From JBCCQH01 sp039024435 (GTDB taxonomy: Bacteria; Bacteroidota; Bacteroidia; J057; JADKCL01): a stretch of 31,704 nucleotides of DNA. Position 1 is the first letter of the stretch. Each line of letters opens with the position of its first letter. The stretch lies in contig JBCCQH010000096.1 in assembly GCA_039024435.1 (NCBI GenBank), forward strand, positions 1-31,704, in the 5' to 3' direction. Under the pieces are notes generated by a model. That model worked only from the letters and a program-made list of their open reading frames with translations, was not told the origin of the DNA and did no database searches. Shown here one piece after another: positions 1 through 8,051 of this stretch. The translations under genes and the position numbers were made by a program.

Positions 1-716
1 TAGACTGCTTGATTGAGAATGCAAATAGAGCATATCTTATAGCCTTGATAATGTCAACCCTCTACGTTCATCAACATAGGCAAAAGTTATACTCACTATA
101 GTTTCAAAAAAAGGAACATAATTGTTTTATGTACATCTCAGATTTATTCCTCTGAAGAAAGTTCCTATCCATTTGAACCAATCTCGGAAACTCATGAGAA
201 AAGTCAGTCCTTTTGCCCTCATTAGCTTATTGAAAGCCTGTTCAACAATTTTGAATGCAAAAGTTGAAGTATGCGAAGCTTTATATGCTTTCAGTACGCG
301 GGTTTATGTTTGCGAAAGAGTTCAAAAGTCATCATTGCACTTGACCTAATGTATCCAGACTTAACGTCATTTTATAGAAAGGCTTATCCATATTTCCGAA
401 CTTTTTAAAGGTTTTGCAGCCTCCTTTTTCAATCTCCCACAGCTGTGCAAAAAAATCTTATCAAATGGTTTACTAATGTTTTTCCAGATTATTCCACGTT
501 CTATGGCCCTCAGACGTCCTCTAACGGCAAAAATTTCTCTTGGAGTATGAAAATACGAACTAAGGTATATCAGTGTACTCAAAAATGCTGAACAGATGTG
601 CTAAGGCTGTTTGGAACTGCAAGGACAAATTAGTAAGTTGATAAGGGCTGCAAGATAGACTTTGCACATGAGTTTTTCAGATATGTTCTCGTGAAGTTAC
701 TGTGGCTAAAAAGAGA
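1..716. other. AT-rich gene-poor segment
   Basis: This stretch is visibly richer in A and T than the rest of the window and has short open frames on both strands, none with a recognisable motif, signal peptide or family resemblance. The longest (about 70 codons each, 122-349 plus and 367-582 minus) lack convincing starts; the plus one would need a TTG start. It could be a decayed mobile element or a regulatory/spacer region. I see no gene that I can support. Confidence 0.4.
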
Positions 717-742
717 GGGGGGTACCACGCCTGGCACCCCCC
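717..742 (-). terminator. Rho-independent terminator of the metal-uptake operon
   Basis: A G-run (717-722) plus T723 pairs with A736 and the C-run 737-742, with a short inner CCA/TGG stem around a CGCC loop. Read on the minus strand the hairpin is followed by TCTCTTTTTAG. It lies about 55 bases beyond the stop of the last lipoprotein gene, as expected for the end of the leftward operon. Confidence 0.6.
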
Positions 743-797
743 CGATTTGCAAAATGAAACTAAAAATTCAAGGGTATCTGCTATGGATAGCGATCAT

Positions 798-1265
798 TTA
801 TTTTTCGATCCGCAGGACTACGGTCTGACCGGAATGGCCGAGCGTAGCCGAGCTGGTGAATTCCATGACTTCTTTGTCGCGGGTCGTGACCGAGTAGATG
901 CCACTGAAGGCGTAGCATTGAGCGATGACAGCTTCTTCGCTTTCGTCGCCGTGCTCGTGACCTTCTTCTTCACCTTGGCGGTTGATTTCGAAGGTGTCAC
1001 CATTGTCACGGAATTGCCAGGCAAACTCGGCATGGGCTTCGCCTTGCTTCCACTCACCTTTGCAGGTGGCTTCGTAGATGTCACAAGCATCGATCTCGAG
1101 GGTCGGCAGGGTACTTTCCGCCGTACCGTTTACGGTCAGGGTGGTAACGCGCCACTCACCCGCATCGATCAAGCGATTTGAGGTGATTTGGGTCCGGTTA
1201 CAGGATGCGAGCAGGGCGGTAAGGCCCAGCGCGAAGAAAAAGAGACGAAAAAATGAGGTTTTCAT
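798..1265 (-). CDS. Small lipoprotein with His-rich loop, lipocalin-like
   Basis: This 155-residue protein starts with a lipoprotein signal peptide (hydrophobic residues 5-20, lipobox LLASC, lipidated Cys22), so it should sit on the periplasmic or outer membrane surface. The body (about 35-155) begins with a W-R-V...VNG pattern and continues as alternating beta-type segments, which suggests a small lipocalin-like barrel; that fold is inference. Residues 99-111 form an acidic, His-containing loop (GHEHGD) that could bind a divalent metal. It is the last gene of a minus-strand run, 18 bases after the preceding lipoprotein gene, and is followed by a terminator. I do not recognise a named family. 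Confidence 0.75.
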   Translation of the reverse strand: MKTSFFRLFFFALGLTALLASCNRTQITSNRLIDAGEWRVTTLTVNGTAESTLPTLEIDACDIYEATCKGEWKQGEAHAEFAWQFRDNGDTFEINRQGEEEGHEHGDESEEAVIAQCYAFSGIYSVTTRDKEVMEFTSSATLGHSGQTVVLRIEK

Positions 1266-1283
1266 AATGTCGATCGATGTTTA

Positions 1284-1853
1284 TCAGTTGATGATGAGGG
1301 GGAAATCTACTTCGATGTCGGTTTCACCCGGCGTACAAGTACCATCCTTCAGGCCATCCGGCTGGTGCTTGAGGGTGACGACGATGTTGCCGGTGCTTGC
1401 GGCACCCGTCACCCACTGGCTCTGCAGGCCCACTTCAAAGGTTCCGTCGGTGTCTGTACGGGTGACCGTAATGTTGGAACCTCCGTCGGCGACGAAGCAG
1501 AAGAGGTGCTCGGCATTTTCTTCCAGGATTTCAACGGTAACGTCTTCCGCCGGGGATTCGGTTTCGTTCAGAAGCGTCACTGCGACATTGTAAGTGGTAT
1601 TGGCCACCAGCTCAATGTTGTCGAAGACGTCGGGGCCGCCCCCACCGTCGCCGTCCGGATCGCGGAACGTTGCGGCCACATCCGGCTGCACATTGTTGGC
1701 GTCGGTGAAGCTGAGGGTCAGCGTGGTGATGACTTCGGGTTCATTCGCCACTGCGGGCGGAAGGGTCGGCTGATCTTCGTCTTGCTTACAACCGGTAACC
1801 ACCAGAGCAAGAGCAAAAAGGATCAACGCAGGGGTTAAAAAAAACTTTTTCAT
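1284..1853 (-). CDS. Lipoprotein of the 'type 1 periplasmic binding fold superfamily' type
   Basis: This 189-residue protein has a lipoprotein signal (residues 4-20, lipobox VVTGC, Cys22). The mature part contains EPEVITTLTLSFTD, FRDPDGDGGGGPD, an LNETESPAEDVTVEI stretch, an EEN-x-EHLF motif and a terminal GETDIEVDF block. From memory this pattern is conserved in short Bacteroidota lipoproteins annotated as 'type 1 periplasmic binding fold superfamily' and often found beside TonB-dependent receptors. It follows the receptor gene by 27 bases and precedes the second lipoprotein gene by 18 bases, so the three are probably co-transcribed. A surface or periplasmic accessory of the receptor is likely; the ligand is unknown. 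Confidence 0.8.
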   Translation of the reverse strand: MKKFFLTPALILFALALVVTGCKQDEDQPTLPPAVANEPEVITTLTLSFTDANNVQPDVAATFRDPDGDGGGGPDVFDNIELVANTTYNVAVTLLNETESPAEDVTVEILEENAEHLFCFVADGGSNITVTRTDTDGTFEVGLQSQWVTGAASTGNIVVTLKHQPDGLKDGTCTPGETDIEVDFPLIIN

Positions 1854-1880
1854 AGCAAAAAGTGTGTGGTATTAATTTAC

Positions 1881-4280
1881 TTATTGAGTTAGATGTGAAA
1901 TAGATTTCGATGGAAGTGGGGAAAGCTGCGATTTCGTTTTCGGCCGCAGAATCGCGAAAGGAACGGTCAGGCGAAAGCTGATATTTCGGCCCATTTCATT
2001 GGTGTAATAGCGGAATCGGTTCAGATAGTCCCGGTAGGAAGCATTGAGCAGATTGCTCATGCCGACTCCACAGGTAATGGCTTGCTGGCCCACCGGAACA
2101 TCAAAGCCCAGTTGCAATCCGAGCAAGGTATAGCCGGCGGGTGGGGGCGCAAAATCACTGTTCGGGGGCACTCGCCACTGCCGCAAGACGCCCAGCACGG
2201 TCCCGGAGATATAGCCATTGCGCCAAAACTTACCGTCTTTGAATCGGTATTCGAAGGTGTTTTCGAAACGGTCCGCCGGCATTTGTACCAGAAATTCCTC
2301 CGTATCCAGATTGCGGGCCCGCAACATCGAGGCTTTGCTGGTCCAATTGACCCGGTCGGTGATGCGCCAGCGCAACGTAAAGTCAGCTCCCGTGAGACCC
2401 GCCCGTAGCTGCTTGTAATGCAGGGTCGGAAAGGCTCCCCGAATGGTCAGGGTCGGCGGTAAGACCGGCACTAGGTACACGAAGTTGGAGAAGTGGTGGT
2501 GATAGCCGTCGACGTTGAGTTGTAGCCGCTCGGTCTGGTACTCCCCGGAGAGGGAGAAGCTCGTGGAGCGCTCGGGATCCAAGTTTTCGTCACCGATCTC
2601 CACCGCAGCCGCGCCGTGATGCAGACCGTCGCTGAAGAGTTCATTGATGCCGGGCGGGCGCCAGGCCGATCCCGCATTGAAGCGTACCTTGAGCTGGTCG
2701 GTGAGGGAATAGATGGCGCCCACGTTCCAGGAGATGTTTTGGTAAGAAAATTCCGGCGAAACGATCACGTTGTTTTCCCAGCGAAACGCTTGCTGGTCCA
2801 CATAGTCGAACCGCGCCCCTGCTTCCAATTCCAGGCGGGAACTGTCCAGTTTCCAGTTTTCCGTGATGAAGATGCCCGCCACGGACTTGAGGAAGTTGGG
2901 GATGAAGTAGCGTCCGGCGTAAGTATTTCCTTGATGGATGCCCGCAATGCCGATGGTGCCCTTGAAGCCATGGCGACGGTAGTGCTCCCAAGCGAGATTT
3001 GCGGTGTGGGTGGTGATTTCGAATTGCAGTTCGGGACGATTGAGGGCGGCAATGGAATCGTTGCGTGGCTCGTCCTTGTCGTATTCGAGGCGGAGGTTGT
3101 ACTGGCGCGCATAGGTCAAGGTCATTTTGCCGAGCAACCCGGTCCGCAAATACCCTTCGGTTTTGAACAGTTCGTGCTCAATGCGCTGGTAGGGCCGCCC
3201 GATCTCGTAGCTGAAATCGGCGGGCAGCAGCGGCTCTTCCGCTTCAAATGCACGCTGCAGGTCGGTCAGATTGCCGATGTGGGCCCCCGTAAAAATCCCG
3301 ATGTCAGTATTGAACTGACTGTAGAAGATTTCCACCCCGGCCTTGCGGGTCCGGTAGCCACCGGCCAGCGAAAAATTGTATTCGCGAATGCCCGAATTGT
3401 CGAGGAAGTAGGTCGGTGCGTGCACGTTGCCCCCGCGTTTGAAGGTGCCTTGCGCTCGCCAACTCAACGCGGGCACGCGAGCAAAATTGCCGTCTACCAT
3501 CGCCGAGACGACCCCTTGTCGACCGTTGGAAAACCCGACAAGGTTCACCTCCCCACCGATCCCCGCAGAGTCGCGGAGGGGACGGGGGTTGACCAAAATC
3601 ACGCCCGCGATGGCATCGGTGCCGTAGCGGACACTGTTGGCCCCTTTCACAACCGTAAGTTGATCGGCGATGAAAGGATCGATTTCTGGGCCGTGCTCGT
3701 TGCCCCACTGCTGCCCTTCCTGGCGCACGCCATTGTTCAGAATGAGTACCCGGTTGCTGTGCATGCCGTGAATGACTGGCTTGGCAATGCTGCTGCCATT
3801 GTTTATTGTGGTTACTCCGCTTACCGCCTTGACCAAGTCCCCCAAGGTCTTGCCTTTGCTTTCTTCGAGTTCTTGTTCGGTCAGAGTCGTTTCCGAACGG
3901 CTGGATTGTGCATCCGGAATTCGGCCCACAATCGATACGTCGTCAAGCATCTCCGCGTGGTGTTCGGGGAAGAAATCCTTGCGGGTTGCGCCTGTAATCT
4001 TTAGTCGCAGGATAAGGGTATCGCATCCGATATGGGTGCAAACGACTTTATAGGTTCCGGGGCAGATGCCTTCGATGCGGTAGGCACCATTCTCATCGGT
4101 AACAGCCCCCTTGTCAGTGCCTGCGATTGAAATTACTGAATAGCTCAACGGCTCTCCATTGTGGTCGTCGACCGTCTTTCCGTAAAGGGAAGCGGTACAC
4201 GCTCTTTGCGCAAACAGGGAAGACGCAGTGAGAAAAATTCCCAGTATGACTGCCGAAAAACGGGCCAAAAATACCTGCAT
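1881..4280 (-). CDS. TonB-dependent outer membrane receptor, probable metal uptake
   Basis: This receptor of 799 residues is expected to import a metal or metal complex across the outer membrane using TonB energy. The start at 4280 (MQVFLARFSAV) gives a clean signal peptide ending at SLFAQ; the frame is open 34 codons further upstream but those residues do not look like a signal. Residues about 25-110 form a carboxypeptidase-regulatory-like domain (GKTVDDHNGEPL, YRIEGICPGTYKV), then a plug with VSGVTTINNG, the GMHSNRVLILNNGVRQEG block and VVKGANSVRYGTDAIAG, then a 22-strand type barrel ending in hydrophobic VPFAI. His-containing plug motifs (HGMHSNR, GNEHGPEID) and the His/Cys-rich neighbours point to a transition metal such as zinc or copper; the specific metal is inference. 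Confidence 0.9.
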   Translation of the reverse strand: MQVFLARFSAVILGIFLTASSLFAQRACTASLYGKTVDDHNGEPLSYSVISIAGTDKGAVTDENGAYRIEGICPGTYKVVCTHIGCDTLILRLKITGATRKDFFPEHHAEMLDDVSIVGRIPDAQSSRSETTLTEQELEESKGKTLGDLVKAVSGVTTINNGSSIAKPVIHGMHSNRVLILNNGVRQEGQQWGNEHGPEIDPFIADQLTVVKGANSVRYGTDAIAGVILVNPRPLRDSAGIGGEVNLVGFSNGRQGVVSAMVDGNFARVPALSWRAQGTFKRGGNVHAPTYFLDNSGIREYNFSLAGGYRTRKAGVEIFYSQFNTDIGIFTGAHIGNLTDLQRAFEAEEPLLPADFSYEIGRPYQRIEHELFKTEGYLRTGLLGKMTLTYARQYNLRLEYDKDEPRNDSIAALNRPELQFEITTHTANLAWEHYRRHGFKGTIGIAGIHQGNTYAGRYFIPNFLKSVAGIFITENWKLDSSRLELEAGARFDYVDQQAFRWENNVIVSPEFSYQNISWNVGAIYSLTDQLKVRFNAGSAWRPPGINELFSDGLHHGAAAVEIGDENLDPERSTSFSLSGEYQTERLQLNVDGYHHHFSNFVYLVPVLPPTLTIRGAFPTLHYKQLRAGLTGADFTLRWRITDRVNWTSKASMLRARNLDTEEFLVQMPADRFENTFEYRFKDGKFWRNGYISGTVLGVLRQWRVPPNSDFAPPPAGYTLLGLQLGFDVPVGQQAITCGVGMSNLLNASYRDYLNRFRYYTNEMGRNISFRLTVPFAILRPKTKSQLSPLPSKSISHLTQ

Positions 4281-4402
4281 TAAACGCTGAGGGATAAATA
4301 GAGACAAAAACTGCTGAAAATTATGTTGTTCAATTCCGAAGGAAATCATACGAAAATCGTGCCCAAGGGGCGCTCGTATCACAACTCAGCACGGCGTGGG
4401 AA

Positions 4403-4705
4403 TCAGCCGAGGGGGGGACCGCGAGAACTCAATAAAAGTCCGGAAGTAGTGGTAAGTCCGTCGGTCGTAATGGTGGTGAAGGTAGGTATGAGGATGATTT
4501 TTGATAAGATCGGTGCTGCAACGGAGGGCGTGTAAGAGGTAAAATTGTAGTCACAGATTGCACAATCGTCGGCGAGAATGTCGTCGGACTCGTGTTCAGC
4601 CTCCGCATGCCCATGGTCACAATCGTGCCACAGCGATTTGGGGACGGTACTCGCCGCGAGAGAAATTAAAAAGAGAATGGCAATATATGCGTTGCGCTTC
4701 TTCAC
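4403..4705 (-). CDS. Small His/Cys-rich membrane protein, DUF2946-like
   Basis: I favour a GTG start at 4705 (about 100 residues): it places the protein start just downstream of a promoter-like motif and gives a clean N-terminus, KKRNAYIAILFLISLAA. An upstream ATG at 4789 would put the promoter and a palindrome inside the gene. After the signal or membrane segment (3-20) comes HDCDHGH with further His and acidic residues (27-41), then a CAIC pair (residues 48-51), a hydrophobic stretch (64-82) and a C-terminal RGPP. This H...H / CxxC / RxPP layout resembles DUF2946-type proteins that accompany metal-related TonB receptors. It is the first gene of the run, 122 bases ahead of the receptor. A metal-binding or metal-delivery role is inference. 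Confidence 0.65.
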   Translation of the reverse strand: MKKRNAYIAILFLISLAASTVPKSLWHDCDHGHAEAEHESDDILADDCAICDYNFTSYTPSVAAPILSKIILIPTFTTITTDGLTTTSGLLLSSRGPPLG

Positions 4706-4737
4706 CCGAACAAAGGTATCGCAAATTATCCCCAAAA

Positions 4738-4750
4738 GCAACAAGGTTGC
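4738..4750. promoter_or_regulatory. Inverted repeat GCAAC-N3-GTTGC, candidate operator
   Basis: A perfect 5+3+5 inverted repeat lies just upstream of a minus-strand -7-like motif (GATAATTTG at 4722-4730) and about 33 bases ahead of the proposed GTG start at 4705. The placement suits a Fur/Zur-type repressor site controlling the metal-uptake operon. The regulator is not identified. Confidence 0.35.
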
Positions 4751-4885
4751 ATTTACGCAAGGAAGATAGGTAAGCCGGGGGACAGGCATTTGCCAAAGTC
4801 AGCGGCCAATCCCCCGCCCGGGTGGGGGCAGCACTTGCAAGGGGTGCGGAAACGGCCCTGTCTTTTATATTCCCCATCATCCGCC

Positions 4886-4893
4886 TATATTTG
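4886..4893 (+). promoter_or_regulatory. -7 promoter element TATATTTG
   Basis: This matches the Bacteroidota sigma-ABfr -7 consensus TAnnTTTG exactly and sits 7 bases before the mlaE ATG at 4901, implying a very short leader or a start at the second ATG (4907). No good -33 TTG is visible at the right spacing. Confidence 0.4.
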
Positions 4894-4900
4894 GAGCTGC

Positions 4901-5638
4901 ATGAAAATGTTCTACCACGTAGGGCGCTACCTGGTTTTACTGGGTGGTTTCTTCAAGTCTCCGGAAAAGTTTTCCATTTATTGGCGGCTGTTTCTGGTAG
5001 AGTGCGATGCAATTGGCGTTGGCAGTACCTTAATTGTGGTGCTGATTTCGGTGTTTATCGGGGCTGTTTCAACCCTGCAAACCGCTTATCAGCTTGAATC
5101 GCCGCTGTTGCCCGATTCGCTTATTGGGACTACGGTCGCCAATACGGCCCTATTGGAATTCGCCCCGACCATTACTGGAATCGTGCTGGCGGGCAAGGTC
5201 GGATCGGCCATCGCTTCCCAGCTCGGGACGATGCGGGTCACCGAGCAGATCGATGCGCTCGAGGTGATGGGAATCAATTCTAGTTCTTACTTGATCTTGC
5301 CCAAAATTGCGGCGGCCCTGGTAACCGTACCCTTGTTGGTGGCCATCGCCGCTTTTTTGCAAATTATGGGTGGGCTGCTGGCCGGACATTTTACTGGTGA
5401 AGTGGCCATGATCGATTTCTTGCAAGGTGCCCGCGAGTACTTCGAAACATTTTACGTTTACTTTATGCTCATCAAGGCCGTATCCTTTGGCTTTATCATC
5501 AGCTCGATTTCGGCTTACCAGGGCTACTACACGCGGGGCGGAGCGCTGGAAGTGGGCCAAAGCAGCACCCGGGCGGTGGTGTTTTCCTGCATCGGCCTCC
5601 TGTTCACCGATTATATCCTGGCCCAACTCTTACTCTGA
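4901..5638 (+). CDS. mlaE: MlaE-family ABC transporter permease
   Basis: This permease of 245 residues belongs to the MlaE/YrbE family, which with an MlaF ATPase moves phospholipids or other lipids between inner and outer membrane. Typical family features are the conserved block TVANTALLEFAPTITGIVLAGKVGSAIASQLGTM split over residues 78-107, the VTEQIDALEVMG motif directly after it, and about five hydrophobic helices. The start at 4901 (MKMFYHVGRY) matches the family N-terminus, although the frame is open to 4790. The ATPase gene follows after 3 bases, so the two form an operon. The MlaD-type substrate-binding subunit is not in this window, which is common in Bacteroidota genomes. Confidence 0.9.
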   Translation: MKMFYHVGRYLVLLGGFFKSPEKFSIYWRLFLVECDAIGVGSTLIVVLISVFIGAVSTLQTAYQLESPLLPDSLIGTTVANTALLEFAPTITGIVLAGKVGSAIASQLGTMRVTEQIDALEVMGINSSSYLILPKIAAALVTVPLLVAIAAFLQIMGGLLAGHFTGEVAMIDFLQGAREYFETFYVYFMLIKAVSFGFIISSISAYQGYYTRGGALEVGQSSTRAVVFSCIGLLFTDYILAQLLL

Positions 5639-5641
5639 CCC

Positions 5642-6409
5642 ATGGCGATTGAGATCACCGGCATCAAGAAATCATTCGGGGAAAAATCAGTCCTCAAAGG
5701 GATCGATTTTACCTTTGAGCAAGGCAAGGTCAATATGATCATCGGCGCGAGCGGGAGTGGCAAAAGTGTGATGCTCAAGTGCATCGTCGGTCTCATGCGC
5801 CCCGATGAAGGGAAAGTCCGCTACGATGGGCTGGACTTTCATTCCGCCAAACACAAGGACATCCGGCGGCTGCGCACCAATATGGGAATGCTATTCCAGT
5901 ACTCGGCGCTGTTTGACTCCATGACCGTAGAGGAAAATGTGGGTTTTCCGCTGAAGCTCTTCACCAAAAAGACCAAGCGGGAAATCAAGAAGCGGGTGGA
6001 ATTTTGCCTGGAACGGGTGACCATGGCCGGCACCAACAATTTGTACCCCGCCGAGCTGTCGGGGGGGATGATGAAGCGCGTGGGGATCGCCCGCGCCATT
6101 GCCATGAATCCGCAGTACCTTTTTGTTGATGAACCCAACTCCGGATTGGACCCACTCACCGCATCGGTCATCGACAAGCTCATCCAGGAACTCACCTATG
6201 AATTCAATACTTGTACCGTAGTCGTTTCCCACGACATGAACTCGGTGGTCAACATTTCGGACAAAATCATGTTCCTCTACCACGGCCTCAAAGAGTGGGA
6301 GGGAGACAAAAGGAGTATCATGCGTTCCGACAATGAAAATGTCGAGCGCTTCGTTTTTGTATCCGATTTGATCCGGCGCGACCTCTACGACACTTCGGAG
6401 GAACCGTAG
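5642..6409 (+). CDS. mlaF: MlaF-family ABC transporter ATP-binding protein
   Basis: This 255-residue ATPase powers the MlaE permease encoded immediately upstream. Walker A GASGSGKS is at residues 35-42, the Q-loop Gln at 86, the signature LSGGMMKR at 139-146, Walker B YLFVDEP at 159-165 and the H-loop His at 197. The signature LSGGM followed by K-R rather than Q-R is typical of MlaF/Ttg2A proteins. Length and domain content are complete. It ends 21 bases before the stop of the convergent SRPBCC gene. Confidence 0.93.
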   Translation: MAIEITGIKKSFGEKSVLKGIDFTFEQGKVNMIIGASGSGKSVMLKCIVGLMRPDEGKVRYDGLDFHSAKHKDIRRLRTNMGMLFQYSALFDSMTVEENVGFPLKLFTKKTKREIKKRVEFCLERVTMAGTNNLYPAELSGGMMKRVGIARAIAMNPQYLFVDEPNSGLDPLTASVIDKLIQELTYEFNTCTVVVSHDMNSVVNISDKIMFLYHGLKEWEGDKRSIMRSDNENVERFVFVSDLIRRDLYDTSEEP

Positions 6410-6430
6410 GCGGTGCGCAGTTGGGCGGGG

Positions 6431-6976
6431 TCAGGGACTCACCGCCAGGTCCGCTTCCATGATTTTTTTGAGTTGTTTCAGCCCCCGGGCACAATCCCGG
6501 TGCACGTAGCCCATGAGCACTTTGGCCAGTACTTTCTTGTAAGGGCTATTGCCGGCGTCGCCGTACATGCACCACACGACTTCGGTGGTGCCCCCACGGG
6601 GAAGAAACGCAAATGTTCCTTTCATGTGGCTGTTGGCGTGGCTGAATACCAATATATAATCGATGCCTTCCGGCGAATTGGCGTCGGTGATTTTGACGGA
6701 TCCGTATTGCTTGCCGTTTTTCCAGCATTGCTGCGCGCCCACGCCCGATTCCGCTCCCAAGTAGTGAAATATGAAGTTTTCGTCCTCGCGTTTGTTCCAG
6801 ATCGTCCACTGTTCCCAGTTGGGGAGAAAGTTGACGTAATCATACAACAGTTCTTGGGGGGCCTGAATGGAAATCCGTTCTTCGACTCGCCACTGAGGGG
6901 GCAGCATCCAGGCATAAAGCACACCGGAGGCTAAAATAGCCCCGATGATCGGCAATATGATGGCGAGCATGCTCAC
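6431..6976 (-). CDS. SRPBCC family protein with N-terminal membrane anchor
   Basis: This 181-residue protein has one N-terminal hydrophobic helix (residues 3-24) and then a polyketide cyclase/START-like SRPBCC domain: VEERISIQAP (strand 1), ELLYDYVNFLPNWEQWTIWN (the typical helix plus PxxW region, split around residues 43-61), a central beta-sheet ending in VVWCMYGD, and a long C-terminal helix with GLKQLKKIME. Family members bind hydrophobic ligands in the cavity. It is a single gene convergent with mlaF and divergent from the hydrolase gene. The ligand cannot be predicted. Confidence 0.8.
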   Translation of the reverse strand: MSMLAIILPIIGAILASGVLYAWMLPPQWRVEERISIQAPQELLYDYVNFLPNWEQWTIWNKREDENFIFHYLGAESGVGAQQCWKNGKQYGSVKITDANSPEGIDYILVFSHANSHMKGTFAFLPRGGTTEVVWCMYGDAGNSPYKKVLAKVLMGYVHRDCARGLKQLKKIMEADLAVSP

Positions 6977-7207
6977 GAAAAGTAAATTCTATTTTCCGAA
7001 GTTTCAGTCTGTCCAGTAAAACCCAAATCGCGGGGGTATGTTCGAAAAGTGGACAAAATTTTGGACGGGTGACGGGGGGATGCAGCTCAACCGAGGGGGA
7101 AACAATCCCCAATCGGGCTGCACGCAGCGATTGCCGGCGGAAGTGTTGGAAAAGTGATGCTTTCATTTTCGGTAAAAAATGAGATTTTAGGGGCTGAATT
7201 GCATGCT

Positions 7208-8047
7208 ATGAAACGCGACTTTACCTACACCACCGCCGAGGGGCACCAAACGAAGATGACCCTGTTCGGGAGTGAGCTGCCGGCCGACCGGCCTTGCATC
7301 GTCTACTTCCACGGATTCAAAGGCTTTAAAGATTGGGGATTCGTTCCCTACTTGGCCGAAACGCTTTCCAGCCAAGGCTTTCGGGTGCTGACTTACAACT
7401 TTTCGCACAATGGCATCGGGGCGAATCCGATTGAATTTACCGAGTTGGACCGCTTTCGGGACAATACTTTTTCCCGGGAGGTTGCGGAGGCGCGGGAAGT
7501 GGTCCAGGCCGGTGCGACCGGTCAACTGTTTGAGGTAGCTCCCGGCGTGGCCGTGGGGGTGATCGGGCACAGCCGGGGCGGAGGAATTGCGTTGCTGGCC
7601 TGTGCTGATCTGCCGCCGGTCAAAGCGGTGTGTACCTGGGCCGCGGTGGCGACTTTCTTTCGCTACCCGGAGGCGGTCCTGGCGGACTGGAAGGAAAAAG
7701 GGGTGCTGGACATCATGAATTCGCGGACTGGGCAGGTCATGCCGCTCGGCTGGCAACTGTACGAAGATCTTTTCCAACACGGCGAAGGTGAGCTGAACAT
7801 CGAAAAAGCGGTCCGTGCCCTGGAAATCCCGCTGGCGGTGGTCCACGGTGTGGCCGACGAGACGGTCGCGCTGGCCGATGCCCGGCAGATTTTTCATTGG
7901 GCCACATCTCCGGCTAAAGTACTCCACGAAATTGCCGGAGCCGGGCACAGTTTCGGCGCCAAACACCCCTTTGCCGGACCCAATGCGATGCTGGACGAGG
8001 CCCTCGACTACACGGCGCAATTCTTTTCCCACCACCTGAACGCCTGA
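7208..8047 (+). CDS. Alpha/beta hydrolase, dienelactone hydrolase/acyl-peptidase-like
   Basis: Translation from ATG 7208 (MKRDFTYTT) gives 279 residues; the frame is open to 7154 but the extra residues do not look conserved. It contains the oxyanion region FHGFKGFKDWG, the nucleophile elbow GHSRGGG with Ser122, the acid Asp217 in VADETV and His247 in GAGHSFGA, so the catalytic triad is complete. There is no signal peptide, indicating a cytoplasmic esterase or peptidase-like enzyme; the substrate is unknown. The symporter gene follows 4 bases later, so they are very likely co-transcribed, perhaps to import and hydrolyse the same compound. Confidence 0.85.
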   Translation: MKRDFTYTTAEGHQTKMTLFGSELPADRPCIVYFHGFKGFKDWGFVPYLAETLSSQGFRVLTYNFSHNGIGANPIEFTELDRFRDNTFSREVAEAREVVQAGATGQLFEVAPGVAVGVIGHSRGGGIALLACADLPPVKAVCTWAAVATFFRYPEAVLADWKEKGVLDIMNSRTGQVMPLGWQLYEDLFQHGEGELNIEKAVRALEIPLAVVHGVADETVALADARQIFHWATSPAKVLHEIAGAGHSFGAKHPFAGPNAMLDEALDYTAQFFSHHLNA

Positions 8048-8051
8048 TGCG

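Noticed and set aside
122..582. Short frames in the AT-rich left segment
   Set aside because: No start context, family resemblance or compositional support; one needs a TTG start.
2616..4004. Plus-strand open frame of 462 codons antisense to the TonB receptor
   Set aside because: It lies wholly inside the receptor gene, shows no family motif, and reflects high-GC codon use of the real gene.
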